In this document: one piece after another, positions 36,804 through 47,328 of the stretch
Position numbering within the stretch: position 1 is the first letter of the stretch
How the letters are laid out: each line of letters begins with the position of its first letter
Assembly (NCBI RefSeq): GCF_029051685.1
Contig: NZ_JAACFT010000013.1
Span: forward strand, 124,001 to 188,000
Direction of reading: 5' to 3'
Source: Bradyrhizobium sp. CSA207
Lineage (GTDB): Bacteria; Pseudomonadota; Alphaproteobacteria; Rhizobiales; Xanthobacteraceae
DNA length: 64,000 nucleotides
Translations under genes and position numbers: made by a program
Notes under the pieces: model-generated
What the model saw: the letters and a program-made list of their open reading frames with translations, nothing else
Databases searched by the model: none
What the model was told of the DNA's origin: nothing

Positions 36804-38645
36804 TTAGATCGCGCGTAATCCTTCCTTGGGCATTTCCCGGGACAGCATATCGATATCGCTCTGCTCCAGCGTCTCCTTCTCCAACAATTTCGTCGCGGCG
36901 CGGTCCAGCACCGGCCGCCGCGTGTTCAGGATGCCCTGGGCGCGTTGGAAGACCTGGTCGACAATGGCTTTCACCTCGTGGTCGACTGCGGCTGCAGTTT
37001 CCTCCGCGTAGTCGCGCTCGCGAACCGGATAGGGGCGTTCGGCGCCCGCAAGGAAGTTGCCGGGATCGCGCTCATAGGCCACGCTGCCAAGTCTCTCGGA
37101 CATTCCGTAACGCGTCACCATGCTGCGGGCGATGTCGGTCACGCGGCGCAGATCGTCGGCCGCACCAGTGGACAAATGCCCGAACACGATCAGTTCCGCG
37201 GCGCGGCCACCGAGCAGCACCGCCATCTTGTTCTCCAACTCCTCCTTCGTCATCAGGAAGCGGTCTTCGATCGGCCGCTGAATGGTATAGCCAAGCGCGC
37301 CAACACCGCGCGGGATGATGGAGATCTTGTGCACGGGATCGACCCCCGGCAGTGAGAGCGCGACAATGGCGTGCCCCAACTCGTGATAGGCGACGATCTC
37401 GCGTTCCCTTGCATTGAGCAGGCGGTTGCGCTTTTCGAGGCCTGCGACCATGCGCTCCACCCCATTGTTGAAGTCGCTCATGCTGACCGCGTCGGCCCCG
37501 CGGCGGGTCGCCAGAAGCGCTGCTTCATTGACAAGATTGGCGAGGTCGGCGCCGGTGAATCCCGGCGTCAAGGCAGCGACGGCGTCTGCCTCGACATCCG
37601 CGGCGAGGCGCACTTTCTTCATGTGAACCTCGAGGATCTCTACGCGCCCCTTCTTGTCGGGCCGGTCGACCAGCACCTGGCGGTCGAAGCGGCCGGCGCG
37701 GAGCAGGGCGGGATCGAGAATTTCCGGCCGGTTGGTGGCGGCGAGGATGACGACCCCCGAGCGCGCATCGAAGCCGTCAAGTTCGACCAGCAGCTGATTG
37801 AGCGTTTGTTCCTTCTCGTCGTGGCCGCCGGCGAAAGGGCCGATGCCGCGGACGCGGCCGAGGGCGTCGAGCTCGTCGATGAAGATGATCGCCGGCGCCT
37901 TTTCGTGCGCCTGCTGGAACAGGTCCCGCACCCGTGCTGCGCCGACACCGACGAACATCTCGACGAACTCCGAACCCGAAATCGAGAAGAACGGCACCCT
38001 GGCCTCGCCAGCGACGGCCTTGGCCAGCAAGGTCTTGCCTGTGCCCGGCGGGCCGACGAGCAGCACGCCTTTCGGCATGCGGCCGCCAAGCCGGCCATAA
38101 TCGGTGGGATTCTTCAGGAAATCGACGACCTCGCGAAGCTCGTCCTTGGCTTCGTCGACCCCGGCGACGTCGGCAAAGGTGACACCCGTATTGGACTCGA
38201 CATAGATCTTGGCCTTGCTCTTGCCGATCGCCATGAGCCCGCCGCCGATCCCGCCGCCTTCCGCCATGCGCCGGCCGATGTACCACCAGAGCCCGAAGAA
38301 CAGCAGCACGGGCATGACCCACGACAACAGGTCGCGAAGGAACGTGCTCTCGATCTGCCCGGTGAAGCGGACGTTGTGTTTCTCCAGCTCCTGCGCGATC
38401 TCCTGGTCGACGCGCGTGGTGACGAATTGCTTCTGGCCGCCCGGCAGCGGCTCCTTCAGCGTGCCTTGCAGGGTGCGATCGGAGATGCCGACGGCATCGA
38501 CTTTCCCCTGACGCAGCAACTGCTGGTATTCGCTGTAGGGAATCACGGCTATTTGGTTGGCCGCCGAGATGAGATGCTGGATCAGGAGGACGGCGAAAAT
38601 CGCGGCGACAGCATATCCGAGATTGAAGCGGACGTTTTTGTTCAT
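36804..38645 (-). CDS. ftsH: ATP-dependent zinc metalloprotease FtsH
   Basis: A 613-residue FtsH. TM1 ([17 protein letters not shown]), a small periplasmic domain, TM2 at ~108-125 ([19 protein letters not shown]), AAA domain with Walker [19 protein letters not shown], Walker [11 protein letters not shown] and second region of homology [24 protein letters not shown], and protease motif HELGHAI with a distant Asp. It lacks the long polar tail of housekeeping FtsH and is slightly short, so it may be an additional copy used in stress. Its neighbours include groESL and efflux genes. Confidence 0.95.
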   Translation of the reverse strand: MNKNVRFNLGYAVAAIFAVLLIQHLISAANQIAVIPYSEYQQLLRQGKVDAVGISDRTLQGTLKEPLPGGQKQFVTTRVDQEIAQELEKHNVRFTGQIESTFLRDLLSWVMPVLLFFGLWWYIGRRMAEGGGIGGGLMAIGKSKAKIYVESNTGVTFADVAGVDEAKDELREVVDFLKNPTDYGRLGGRMPKGVLLVGPPGTGKTLLAKAVAGEARVPFFSISGSEFVEMFVGVGAARVRDLFQQAHEKAPAIIFIDELDALGRVRGIGPFAGGHDEKEQTLNQLLVELDGFDARSGVVILAATNRPEILDPALLRAGRFDRQVLVDRPDKKGRVEILEVHMKKVRLAADVEADAVAALTPGFTGADLANLVNEAALLATRRGADAVSMSDFNNGVERMVAGLEKRNRLLNAREREIVAYHELGHAIVALSLPGVDPVHKISIIPRGVGALGYTIQRPIEDRFLMTKEELENKMAVLLGGRAAELIVFGHLSTGAADDLRRVTDIARSMVTRYGMSERLGSVAYERDPGNFLAGAERPYPVRERDYAEETAAAVDHEVKAIVDQVFQRAQGILNTRRPVLDRAATKLLEKETLEQSDIDMLSREMPKEGLRAI

Positions 38646-38865
38646 GCGGAAGCTCGATCCGATATCGTTGCGCCGCCGGACAGCAGCGCGTGTTTTGCGC
38701 GCTTGTTCGGCCCGGATGCTCGTTCGGAGCTAGATCGTACCGACAGAACGCTTCCCTTGGCCTCCAGTTCCTGGCCCGCAAGAGCCCCCGGCAGGCGTTC
38801 ACACCCGCGTGGAAGCGTGCTGCGCAGCTGCATCTCAACCATGGCCGCACTTCAAGCCTCTCGCT

Positions 38866-39810
38866 TCAGCGAGACAGCCTCGCCGCGCTTCGCTCCTGGC
38901 TCTTCGGAACACGGGAGGCGGCGCGCTTGTGCTCCTCCATGAGCATCGCCACGAACGCCGTGACTTTGGGCGGGCGGAAACGAGACGCCGGATAAACGGC
39001 GTGGATGCCGCCGGCCGGAAGCGTCCACCCTGGCAAAATGTGGATGAGCCGGCCGGCCTTGATGTCGTTCAAGACCAGAAAATCCGGCAATACGGACAGG
39101 CCGGCTCCCGCGATGGTCGCGGCGAGAACGGCCGGCGTTGTATTGATGGTCAGCGTCTGGTTCATGCGAATGGTCTGCCGTTCGAAGTCGGTCTTGGCGA
39201 ATTGCCATTCCAGGGGCTCCCTCAGGGCAGCGTTGGCAACGAAGGGAAGTGACGCCAGATCTTCCGGCCGGGCCACGGCGCCTTTCTTGACGACGCCCGG
39301 TGCCGCTACCAGCAGCTGCCGAAAGCTTCCAATCCGTCTGGCCTGCAGGTTGGAATCCTCCAGCCAGCCGACACGGATCGAAAAGTCGATCTGGTTCGCG
39401 ATCAGGTCGATCTTGGTGTCGGCGAGCATCAAGTCGACGCGGCAGGCGGGAAATCTTTTCGAGAACGCCGCGGCTAGGGGCGCAAGCCTGTAGGAGCCGT
39501 AGTCGTTCGGCGCAGCGATCCGCAACAGTCCTATCGGCTCGGCATTGGTCTGCGCCAGCTCCGCCACCGCGGCTTCGGCCTCATGCAGGATCATGACGCA
39601 TCGCGCGTGGAGCAGGCGGCCGGCTTCCGTGGGCTCGACCCGCCGCGTTGTCCGCACCAACAGCCCGGTCTTGAGCTCCCGCTCGAGCCGGGCAACTTGC
39701 TGGCTGACAACCGTCTTCGTGATGCCGAGCCGGTCAGCCGCCCGGGTAAACGACCCGGCGTCGACGACCGCCGCAAAGTAGGCGAGCCGGTTGAGATTGA
39801 TCGATTCCAT
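38866..39810 (-). CDS. LysR-family transcriptional regulator
   Basis: A 314-residue LysR protein. The N-terminal winged helix is MESINLNRLAYFAAVVDAGSFTRAADRLGITKTVVSQQVARLERELKTGLLVRTTRRVEPTEAG. A periplasmic-binding-protein-like effector domain follows from ~90. It is divergent from the DsbA-like and metallo-beta-lactamase-fold genes at 39931-41571 and probably controls them, through sites in the 120-bp gap. The effector is unknown. Confidence 0.94.
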   Translation of the reverse strand: MESINLNRLAYFAAVVDAGSFTRAADRLGITKTVVSQQVARLERELKTGLLVRTTRRVEPTEAGRLLHARCVMILHEAEAAVAELAQTNAEPIGLLRIAAPNDYGSYRLAPLAAAFSKRFPACRVDLMLADTKIDLIANQIDFSIRVGWLEDSNLQARRIGSFRQLLVAAPGVVKKGAVARPEDLASLPFVANAALREPLEWQFAKTDFERQTIRMNQTLTINTTPAVLAATIAGAGLSVLPDFLVLNDIKAGRLIHILPGWTLPAGGIHAVYPASRFRPPKVTAFVAMLMEEHKRAASRVPKSQERSAARLSR

Positions 39811-39831
39811 GCCGCGCCATCAAGGTAGATT

Positions 39832-39865
39832 GTAAGTCGATTACGTACAGTCTGTCGTATTAGAC
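39832..39865. promoter_or_regulatory. Candidate LysR operator in the divergent gap
   Basis: Two short inverted repeats in the gap between the LysR gene and its divergent partner: GTAA-GTCGA-TTAC (39832-39844) and GTCT-N8-AGAC (39850-39865). LysR proteins often bind such T-N11-A type dyads in divergent promoters. The sites are short, so the call is tentative. Confidence 0.35.
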
Positions 39866-39930
39866 GTCATTTATCAATGAATGAAATTCGCCTATCTCCG
39901 CCCTCAAGCAAACCTGCCGCGGAGTTGCAC

Positions 39931-40563
39931 ATGCGCATCACCTATTTGTTCGACCCGCTCTGCGGCTGGTGTTACGGCGCAGACCCCACCCTTGAAAAGC
40001 TTGCTCAACTCGACGACGTGACGCTGGCGCTCATGCCGACAGGCCTGTTCGCGGGCGAGGGGGCGCGCGCAATGGGCGCACAATTTGCGGCCTATGCCTG
40101 GCAGAACGACCGGCGGATCGCGCGCCTGACGGGCCAGCCTTTCTCTGAACGTTACCGCGGCGAGGTCCTGGGCAAGCTCGGCGGCATGTTCGACTCTGCG
40201 CCGGCAACCCTCGGCGTGATCGCGGTCCGCGCCACGGAGCCAGCGAGGGAGCTCGAAGCGCTCAAGGCGATCCAGCATGCCCGCTACGTGGATGGCCAGG
40301 ACATTGTCAGCCTGACCGGCGTCAGCAACATCCTTCGATCCGCCGGTCTGCCTGCGGCCGCCGAGCGGGTGCGGGCGCAGGACAGCGAACTGATGCAGAC
40401 CTATCGCCGCGAGATCCAGGCCGCGCAGTTCGAGATGCAGCGGTTCGGCATCTCGGGCGTTCCGGCACTGCTGGTGGGGGACGGCGCCGAGCGCCACCTG
40501 CTGCCCGGCAATCTTCTGTTCGGGCGCTTCGACCTTCTCATCTCGCAGCTGAAGGTCGCCTGA
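39931..40563 (+). CDS. DsbA-family (FrnE/2-HCCA-isomerase-like) thiol oxidoreductase
   Basis: A 210-residue protein beginning MRITYLFDPLCGWCYGADPTLEKL. The CGWC motif near residue 11 is the active dithiol of the DsbA/FrnE clan. FGISGVPALLVGDG near the end holds the conserved cis-proline. There is no signal peptide, so it is a cytosolic member, as FrnE of Deinococcus. The start is supported by GGAG 7 bases upstream of 39931; the longer frame from 39877 adds an unlikely segment. Probably cotranscribed with the next gene. Confidence 0.9.
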   Translation: MRITYLFDPLCGWCYGADPTLEKLAQLDDVTLALMPTGLFAGEGARAMGAQFAAYAWQNDRRIARLTGQPFSERYRGEVLGKLGGMFDSAPATLGVIAVRATEPARELEALKAIQHARYVDGQDIVSLTGVSNILRSAGLPAAAERVRAQDSELMQTYRREIQAAQFEMQRFGISGVPALLVGDGAERHLLPGNLLFGRFDLLISQLKVA

Positions 40564-40671
40564 TCCTGCCAAACGGCAGCGCCAAGGCGATGCCGATTTC
40601 TCGCAGGGGGATGGTCGCGGGGATTCTCCCGCGGCAATCGCCTCTGTCTCATAAGCGCGAAGGAAATCCAG

Positions 40672-41571
40672 ATGCCCACACGCAGAGATATCATGAAGAC
40701 CACCCTGGCAGCCGGCGCAGCAGCCGTCTTTGCTCCTGCCGAGTTCGGCCATGCGGCGGATAGCAAGCTGAGCTGGAAGCATTTTCCGGCGGGCCCCAAC
40801 GGATTCTTCCGCGCCCCCGTCCTGCTGTCCGGCCCGACTGAAGTTCTCTTGATCGATGGCGGTTTCAGCTATCCGGATGGACGCGCGCTGGCCGAGGCGA
40901 TCAAGGCGACGGGCAAGAAGCTCACTGCGATCTACATCAGCCAGTCGGATCCCGATTACTATTTCAGCCTGAAACCGGTTCGCGAAGCCTTTCCGGGGGT
41001 GAAGGTGATCGCCGCGTCGGCGACGCTCGAAGCGATCAAGGGCAATGTCGAGAAGAAGCTCGCGGTATGGGGCCCCCAACTCAAGGAAAACGGCCCGCAG
41101 ACACTTTCCGATGTGGTGCTGCCCGAGGCCTTTGACGGCCCGTCCTTGACGATCGACGGCGAGACCGTCGAGATCGTCGCCGCCGACGGATTGGCCAACC
41201 GCCGCTATCTCTGGGTCCCTTCGCTCAGGGCCGTTTTCGGCGGCGTTATGATCTTCTCCGGTGTCCATGTCTGGACCGCCGATACGCCGACTAAGGAACA
41301 GCGCGCGGCGTGGATCGCGAACCTCGACAAGATCGCCGAGCGCAAACCGGCCGTCGTAGTGGCCGGCCATAGCGCGCCCAATGCTCCGACCGATCTTTCA
41401 GGCGTTCAGCACACCAGAGCGTATCTGGTCGCGTTCGAGGAGGAGTTGGCCAAGGCCAAGGATGGCGCGGCCCTGAAGGCTGCGATGGACGCCAGATTCC
41501 CCAATCTCGGCATGGGCGTCGCCCTCGACATCGGCTCGAAGGTCGCCAAGGGTGAACTGAAGTGGGGTTGA
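40672..41571 (+). CDS. Metallo-beta-lactamase-fold protein with altered metal motif, exported
   Basis: A 299-residue protein. Residues 1-28 (MPTRRDIMKTTLAAGAAAVFAPAEFGHAA) form a twin-arginine-like signal. The body follows the MBL fold (VLLIDGGFSYPDGRALAEAI, FSGVHVWTADTPTKEQRAAWIANLDK, VVVAGHSAPN). Where active enzymes have H-x-H-x-D-H, this one reads Q91-S-D93-P-D95-Y96, so three of the four histidine or aspartate ligands are replaced. It may be a non-hydrolytic or differently liganded member. Same operon as the thiol oxidoreductase. Confidence 0.83.
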   Translation: MPTRRDIMKTTLAAGAAAVFAPAEFGHAADSKLSWKHFPAGPNGFFRAPVLLSGPTEVLLIDGGFSYPDGRALAEAIKATGKKLTAIYISQSDPDYYFSLKPVREAFPGVKVIAASATLEAIKGNVEKKLAVWGPQLKENGPQTLSDVVLPEAFDGPSLTIDGETVEIVAADGLANRRYLWVPSLRAVFGGVMIFSGVHVWTADTPTKEQRAAWIANLDKIAERKPAVVVAGHSAPNAPTDLSGVQHTRAYLVAFEEELAKAKDGAALKAAMDARFPNLGMGVALDIGSKVAKGELKWG

Positions 41572-42455
41572 GATAACGTCCGCTCTCGGGTCCGATCTGA
41601 ACCAAGAAGGCTCGCGCGGGAGAGTGGCCGTAACCAGCCGCTCTCCTTTCGTCCGAGTGAAGGCCTGAGTTGTTGCGGGCAGTGCTCGAGCGAACATTGA
41701 TCCGCGAGATGATGCCGACGGGATTGCCGTCGACATCGCCGGCTCGCCTCCGTGTATTACCGGGACGGCACTCCAGAGATCGGGTCATTTCCGCTTGGCG
41801 GCCGGCGGAGGATTAATTTCCGCGATCCTGCGCAGGCAATCGGCCTCCGATTCGTGGGGACCGGACATAAATGTTCCACTGACTTTGGTCGAATACCATC
41901 CGGACACCACGCCCAGCCGAACGGACTCTTCCAACTTGACGTGCCGGGGTGAGAGATTCTGCATGAACTGCTTTCTGTTGAGAGCCCGGAAGTGGGCTCC
42001 TATTCCTTAGACACCAGCTCATGCTCGCCCAGCTCTCGCCGGCTCGCGGCGTGGGATCCGCAAGTGCCGGGGCGACCAGATGCCGGTCGTGCTTTTCGGT
42101 CGGCGCCAGGATTCGCGCAAAGGTCGGGCACCTAGCGCGCCTTTGCCACTGCCTCGGGCTTATGATGTCGAGAAGCGAGAGATCGACCAGAGTCTCACTC
42201 ACGAGACTCGATCGCATCCTTGCATTGAGCATCCGCGAGCGACAGCCCGGGCGCACAGCAAGAGTAAGCCATTTCCGGCCCTCAAGCGACCGTGCGCGCT
42301 TTCCCGGCAAATAGCTATCGGTTTCTCACGCGGACATGGTCGCCGCCGAATATCGCTCCGGCAATGCCTTGTATGTCGCTCGCGCGGACATAGTTGCAGA
42401 GGGTTGGCAGTCTCGAGATTCGACTGCTAGGGCCGAAAATAGAACAGAGGGCACA
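41572..42455. other. Long leader region upstream of groES, no gene recognised
   Basis: 884 bp without a convincing gene. Frames up to ~165 codons are open but none has family features or a supporting ribosome binding site. A run of small inverted repeats occurs (for example GAGACTCACTC/GAGTCTC near 42193-42213). The 3' end of the region holds the CIRCE-like element and the groES ribosome binding site. Possibly decayed sequence. Confidence 0.5.
42404..42430. promoter_or_regulatory. CIRCE-like HrcA operator of groESL, variant form
   Basis: TTGGCAGTC-N9-GACTGCTAG, ending 25 bp before the groES start. It matches the CIRCE consensus TTAGCACTC-N9-GAGTGCTAA in 7 of 9 positions on each side and has the exact 9-base spacer. 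The C-to-G change in the left arm is mirrored by G-to-C in the right arm, so the dyad is preserved. Binding of HrcA here would repress groESL until heat or misfolded protein frees HrcA. Confidence 0.75.
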
Positions 42456-42773
42456 ATGAAATTCCGTCCGCTCCACGACCGGGTGGTGGTCAAGCGCATC
42501 GACGCCGAAGCAAAGAGCAAGGGCGGCATCATCATTCCGGACAATGCCAAGGAGAAGCCCTCGCAGGGCGAGATCGTGGCGGTGGGTGCGGGAGGCCGCG
42601 ACGAAGCGGGTAAGCTCATTCCGATCGACGTCAAGATCGGTGACCGCGTGTTGTTCGGCAAATGGTCCGGTACCGAAGTCGTGCTTGATGGCGAAGACCT
42701 CCTGATCATGAAGGAGAGCGACATCATGGGCGTTCTCACGGGCGTGTCACACGTCCAGAAGAAGGCGGCGTAA
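42456..42773 (+). CDS. groES: Co-chaperonin GroES
   Basis: A 105-residue Gro[46 protein letters not shown] with the mobile loop (KSKGGIIIP), then [18 protein letters not shown] and a slightly extended C-terminus ([10 protein letters not shown]). A heptameric lid for GroEL. The ATG at 42456 follows GAGGG. Bradyrhizobium-type genomes carry several groESL operons; this one is behind a CIRCE-like site. Confidence 0.97.
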   Translation: MKFRPLHDRVVVKRIDAEAKSKGGIIIPDNAKEKPSQGEIVAVGAGGRDEAGKLIPIDVKIGDRVLFGKWSGTEVVLDGEDLLIMKESDIMGVLTGVSHVQKKAA

Positions 42774-42799
42774 TCTGCCGTTGTCCGATCCCGTCCTGA

Positions 42800-44554
<1,755 letters not shown>

Positions 44555-44579
44555 GTCCAACCCTCAGCGCTCGCCACAG

Positions 44580-44607
44580 AGGCCCGGCAGCAATGTCCGG
44601 GCCTTTG
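44580..44607 (+). terminator. groESL terminator
   Basis: GGCCCGG (44581-44587) pairs with CCGGGCC (44597-44603) across a 9-base loop and is followed by TTT. It lies 25 bp beyond the groEL stop. Confidence 0.7.
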
Positions 44608-44728
44608 CTGTATTGATCGGTAACTTTCCATCATTCGCCCGGGGGGTACCCGGATGCCATCGGGCCGAGTTGCCGAAAGCGTTAGCGCGACTCCGGCAAG
44701 GCCAACCTGCGTAGTTGTCCGTGCGGGT

Positions 44729-44956
44729 TCACTTCTTCTTCGCCTTGGGTTGCTTCTTTGGCACCGGGCCCGCTGCGGCTTCCCGCGCCAGTCGCTCTGC
44801 CTTCAGCCGCTCTCGATTCTGAGCAAAGGCCTTCTCGGCGAGCGCATGCTCGGACATGGCCTTCTCCGCGTCGACCTGGCGGAAGGCCTTGCGTGCTTCA
44901 CGCTCCGCCTTGCTGATTGGTTTCGGCGGTTCGTATTCACCAACTTCTTTTGTCAT
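44729..44956 (-). CDS. Small Lys/Glu-rich helical protein, function unknown (paralogue A)
   Basis: A 75-residue highly charged protein: MTKEVGEYEPPKPISKAEREARKAFRQVDAEKAMSEHALAEKAFAQNRERLKAERLAREAAAGP with a Lys-rich tail. It is predicted to be mostly helical. The RLKAERLAREAA segment matches RLRAERLARDAG in the neighbouring 61-residue gene on the same strand, so the two are likely paralogues. No known family recognised. It is convergent with the groEL transcript. Confidence 0.7.
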   Translation of the reverse strand: MTKEVGEYEPPKPISKAEREARKAFRQVDAEKAMSEHALAEKAFAQNRERLKAERLAREAAAGPVPKKQPKAKKK

Positions 44957-44975
44957 CTTTTCCGATCTGATGCTT

Positions 44976-45013
44976 CTCTAAGGGTCAATTCTTGCTCTAA
45001 GGGTCAATTCTTG
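44976..45013. repeat. 19-bp perfect tandem duplication
   Basis: The unit CTCTAAGGGTCAATTCTTG occurs twice in direct succession (44976-44994 and 44995-45013). The second copy contains the stop codon and last residues of the small gene at 45004-45189; the first lies in the gap before the next small gene. A recent slippage-type duplication. Confidence 0.9.
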
Positions 45014-45189
45014 CTCTTGAGCCCGGCATCTCGCGCCAGGCGCTCGGCCCTGAGACGTTTATGGTTTTCCTGGAACTCTGGATCGGCGTGGCTGTCCGCT
45101 ATCGTTTGCCGCGCCCCAACGGGGTTTTGCGCCTTTCGGTCCGCTTCATCCGCGACCTGCTGCTCGGCGGAGCGCTTCCGTTTGGTCAT
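45004..45189 (-). CDS. Small charged helical protein, function unknown (paralogue B)
   Basis: A 61-residue protein: MTKRKRSAEQQVADEADRKAQNPVGARQTIADSHADPEFQENHKRLRAERLARDAGLKSKN. It shares the start MTK, the composition and the RLRAERLARDAG motif with the 75-residue neighbour. The two stand in tandem with 47 bp between them. Its stop codon lies within a 19-bp tandem duplication. Function unknown. Confidence 0.65.
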   Translation of the reverse strand: MTKRKRSAEQQVADEADRKAQNPVGARQTIADSHADPEFQENHKRLRAERLARDAGLKSKN

Positions 45190-45220
45190 TGCCAGATCCT
45201 TGCACCCATGATTGGTTCAG

Positions 45221-45252
45221 GGCTACCCAAATCATTGGCTACCCAAATCATT
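45221..45252. repeat. 16-bp perfect tandem duplication
   Basis: GGCTACCCAAATCATT occurs twice in direct succession (45221-45236 and 45237-45252), upstream of the small genes on both strands. Together with the 19-bp duplication 210 bp away it marks a locally unstable stretch. Confidence 0.9.
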
Positions 45253-45397
45253 TCTGGCGTCTATGATAGACGTTTGTCGCGCAGGCGGCGACTTGAAAGT
45301 GCGGTGCGTCGAAACCAGCGGCTCCAGCGCCCCGACGCATTGCGTCGCAGCATGCTCCACGCTAGACCAGCCGGAGATGAATTTTAGAGGTGAGCAC

Positions 45398-45604
45398 ATG
45401 TCATATGCTTATAAGCTGAATGAAGACGTTCGCCACCAGCCCCAGGGTCCACAAGGACGTGCGGCAACTGATCCGCCGATGATTTACACCATCGTTCAAT
45501 GTATGCCGATCGAGGCAGATGGACGTCTTCGGTACCGTATCAAGAGCAAGTCGGATAATGTCGAGCGGGTCGTAACGGAAGATCAGCTGTCGTATTTTCA
45601 GTGA
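45398..45604 (+). CDS. Small conserved-looking protein, function unknown
   Basis: A 68-residue protein: MSYAYKLNEDVRHQPQGPQGRAATDPPMIYTIVQCMPIEADGRLRYRIKSKSDNVERVVTEDQLSYFQ. The second half (IYTIVQCMPIEADGRLRYRIKSKSDNVERVVTEDQL) looks like a compact beta fold of the type seen in small Bradyrhizobium proteins. AGAGG precedes the ATG. Its stop overlaps the GTG of the next gene by 4 bp, so the two are coupled. Confidence 0.65.
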   Translation: MSYAYKLNEDVRHQPQGPQGRAATDPPMIYTIVQCMPIEADGRLRYRIKSKSDNVERVVTEDQLSYFQ

Positions 45605-45816
45605 TTGGCGCGCTTGATGAGCGTCGGAGTTTCGCCGTGTTGAATGAACGAGAAAAGATCCTGGTTGCCCTTCGAGAGAAGCCGCTCAAAGTGTACGAGG
45701 TCATGAAACGCGCCAATGTCGCGAATGAGGAAGCTTGCCAGACCCTGCTGCTGAAAATGCGGGATGAAGGCCTGGTGAAGTTCGATATCCATAAGGGGCG
45801 ATGGCACGTCGGATGA
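45601..45816 (+). CDS. Small winged-helix-like protein
   Basis: A 71-residue protein started by GTG at 45601 (GTGA overlap with the gene before). NEREKILVALREKPLKVYEVMKRANVANEEACQTLLLKMRDEGLVKFDIHKGRWHVG has the helix-turn-helix plus wing pattern of small MarR/ArsR-like or RPA-type DNA-binding folds. It could bind DNA or serve as a partner of its coupled neighbour. No family name is claimed. Confidence 0.6.
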   Translation: MIGALDERRSFAVLNEREKILVALREKPLKVYEVMKRANVANEEACQTLLLKMRDEGLVKFDIHKGRWHVG

Positions 45817-45890
45817 TTTGTCAAATTGCGGCGATCTTCCGGGCATGTCGTGCCTGGTCGAGTACGCCGTACGAAACCGGGCCGGGTTCT

Positions 45891-47153
45891 TCATTGCCAG
45901 CGCCGGAAGATGACGCTGGCGTTGACGCCTCCGAAGCCGAACCCATTCGAAATCGCATGCTCCATCGTCATCGGCCTGGCCTCGCGGGCGACGATGTCGA
46001 CGCCTTCCGCCGCGGCGTCACGGTTGTCGAGATTGAGAGTGGGCGGCGCGACCTGGTCGCGTAACGCGAGTATCGTGAAGATCGCTTCCACTCCCCCGGC
46101 CGCGCCGAGCAGATGACCGGTCGCCGATTTGGTGGCGCTCACGGCAATTCGCCCCTCGCGGCCGAACACGGCCTTGATCGCTTCCAGTTCGGAAAGGTCG
46201 CCAACCGGCGTCGAAGTGGAATGGGCGTTGAGATGCTGGATATCGCCGGGCTCGAGACCGGCCTGCCGCAGGGCAGCTTCCATGGCGCGGCGGGCGCCGT
46301 CGCCGTCCTCGGGTCCCGAGGTGATGTGATAGGCGTCTGCCGTCGTGCCATAGCCGGCGATTTCGGCGATCGGTTGGGCGCCGCGGCGCAGCGCATGTTG
46401 TAACTCCTCGATGACGAGGATGCCGGCACCTTCGCCCATGACGAAGCCGTCGCGGTCGCGGTCGAAGGGGCGGGACGCACGCGCCGGCGTTTCGTTGAAG
46501 CCGGTCGACAGTGCCCTGGCGGCCGCGAAGCCGCCGAGACTCACCAGGTGGATGCAGGCTTCCGAGCCGCCGCAAATCGCAACATCCGCTTCTTCGGATC
46601 GTATGAGGCGCGCGGCATCGCCGATCGCCTGCACGCTCGCGGCGCAAGCGGTGACCGGCGTACCGATCGGACCCTTGAAGCCGTAGCGGATCGAGACGTG
46701 ACCGGCTGCGAGATTTGCCAGAAAGGACGGCACGGTGAAAGGCGAGAGCCGCCTGATCCCGCGCTGATCGGTGGTCCGAACCGCCTCGACGATGGCCGGA
46801 AATCCGCCGATGCCCGATGCGATCACGGTTGCCGTGCGCGCCAGCGACTGTGCGTCGGAAGGAGTCCATGCCGCTTGTGCAATTGCCTCGGCGCTGGCGG
46901 CCAATGCGAACAGGATGAAGCGATCCATCCTGCGCTGATCCTTCGCCGGCACAATGAGATCCGGATCGAAGCCTCCATCCGGATCGTCGACCTTTGTCGG
47001 CACGAGCCCACCGACCCGTGCGGGGAGGGCGGCTGACCATTCGGGAAGGACAACCAGTCCTGAACGGGCCGCGCACAAGCGCGACCATACCAAGTCACTG
47101 CCGCAGCCCAGCGGCGACACCAAACCCAATCCTGTAACGACAACGCGACGCAT
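45891..47153 (-). CDS. fabF: Beta-ketoacyl-ACP synthase II (FabF-like), stand-alone
   Basis: A 420-residue thiolase-fold enzyme starting MRRVVVTGLGLVSPLGCG. Catalytic triad: Cys in GTPVTACAASVQAIG, His in LNAHSTSTPVGD and His in KSATGHLLGAAGGVE. The C-terminal NGFGFGGVNASVIFRRW is typical. It condenses malonyl-ACP with acyl-ACP. No acyl-carrier protein or FabG gene is nearby, so it is an extra copy outside the main fatty-acid cluster, possibly for special lipids. A longer frame up to 47867 exists in the same frame but has no family features before 47153. Confidence 0.95.
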   Translation of the reverse strand: MRRVVVTGLGLVSPLGCGSDLVWSRLCAARSGLVVLPEWSAALPARVGGLVPTKVDDPDGGFDPDLIVPAKDQRRMDRFILFALAASAEAIAQAAWTPSDAQSLARTATVIASGIGGFPAIVEAVRTTDQRGIRRLSPFTVPSFLANLAAGHVSIRYGFKGPIGTPVTACAASVQAIGDAARLIRSEEADVAICGGSEACIHLVSLGGFAAARALSTGFNETPARASRPFDRDRDGFVMGEGAGILVIEELQHALRRGAQPIAEIAGYGTTADAYHITSGPEDGDGARRAMEAALRQAGLEPGDIQHLNAHSTSTPVGDLSELEAIKAVFGREGRIAVSATKSATGHLLGAAGGVEAIFTILALRDQVAPPTLNLDNRDAAAEGVDIVAREARPMTMEHAISNGFGFGGVNASVIFRRWQ

Positions 47154-47328
47154 AAAGACTACCTCTTTGAGTTGCCCATGAACTACGCCGTTCGGCTCGA
47201 CCGAAAGCTCGCGCACGAACCGAAATGGGGTCCTTGGCAGATCAGCGCAACGTGGCAAGCGCCCGACCGGACCACAGCTCCGCAAACCGAGCTGATTGTC
47301 ATGGCCAAATTTTTCCGTGCGAATTCGG

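Noticed and set aside
41752..42314. Several open frames upstream of groES
   Set aside because: No family features or ribosome sites, and the frames conflict with each other.
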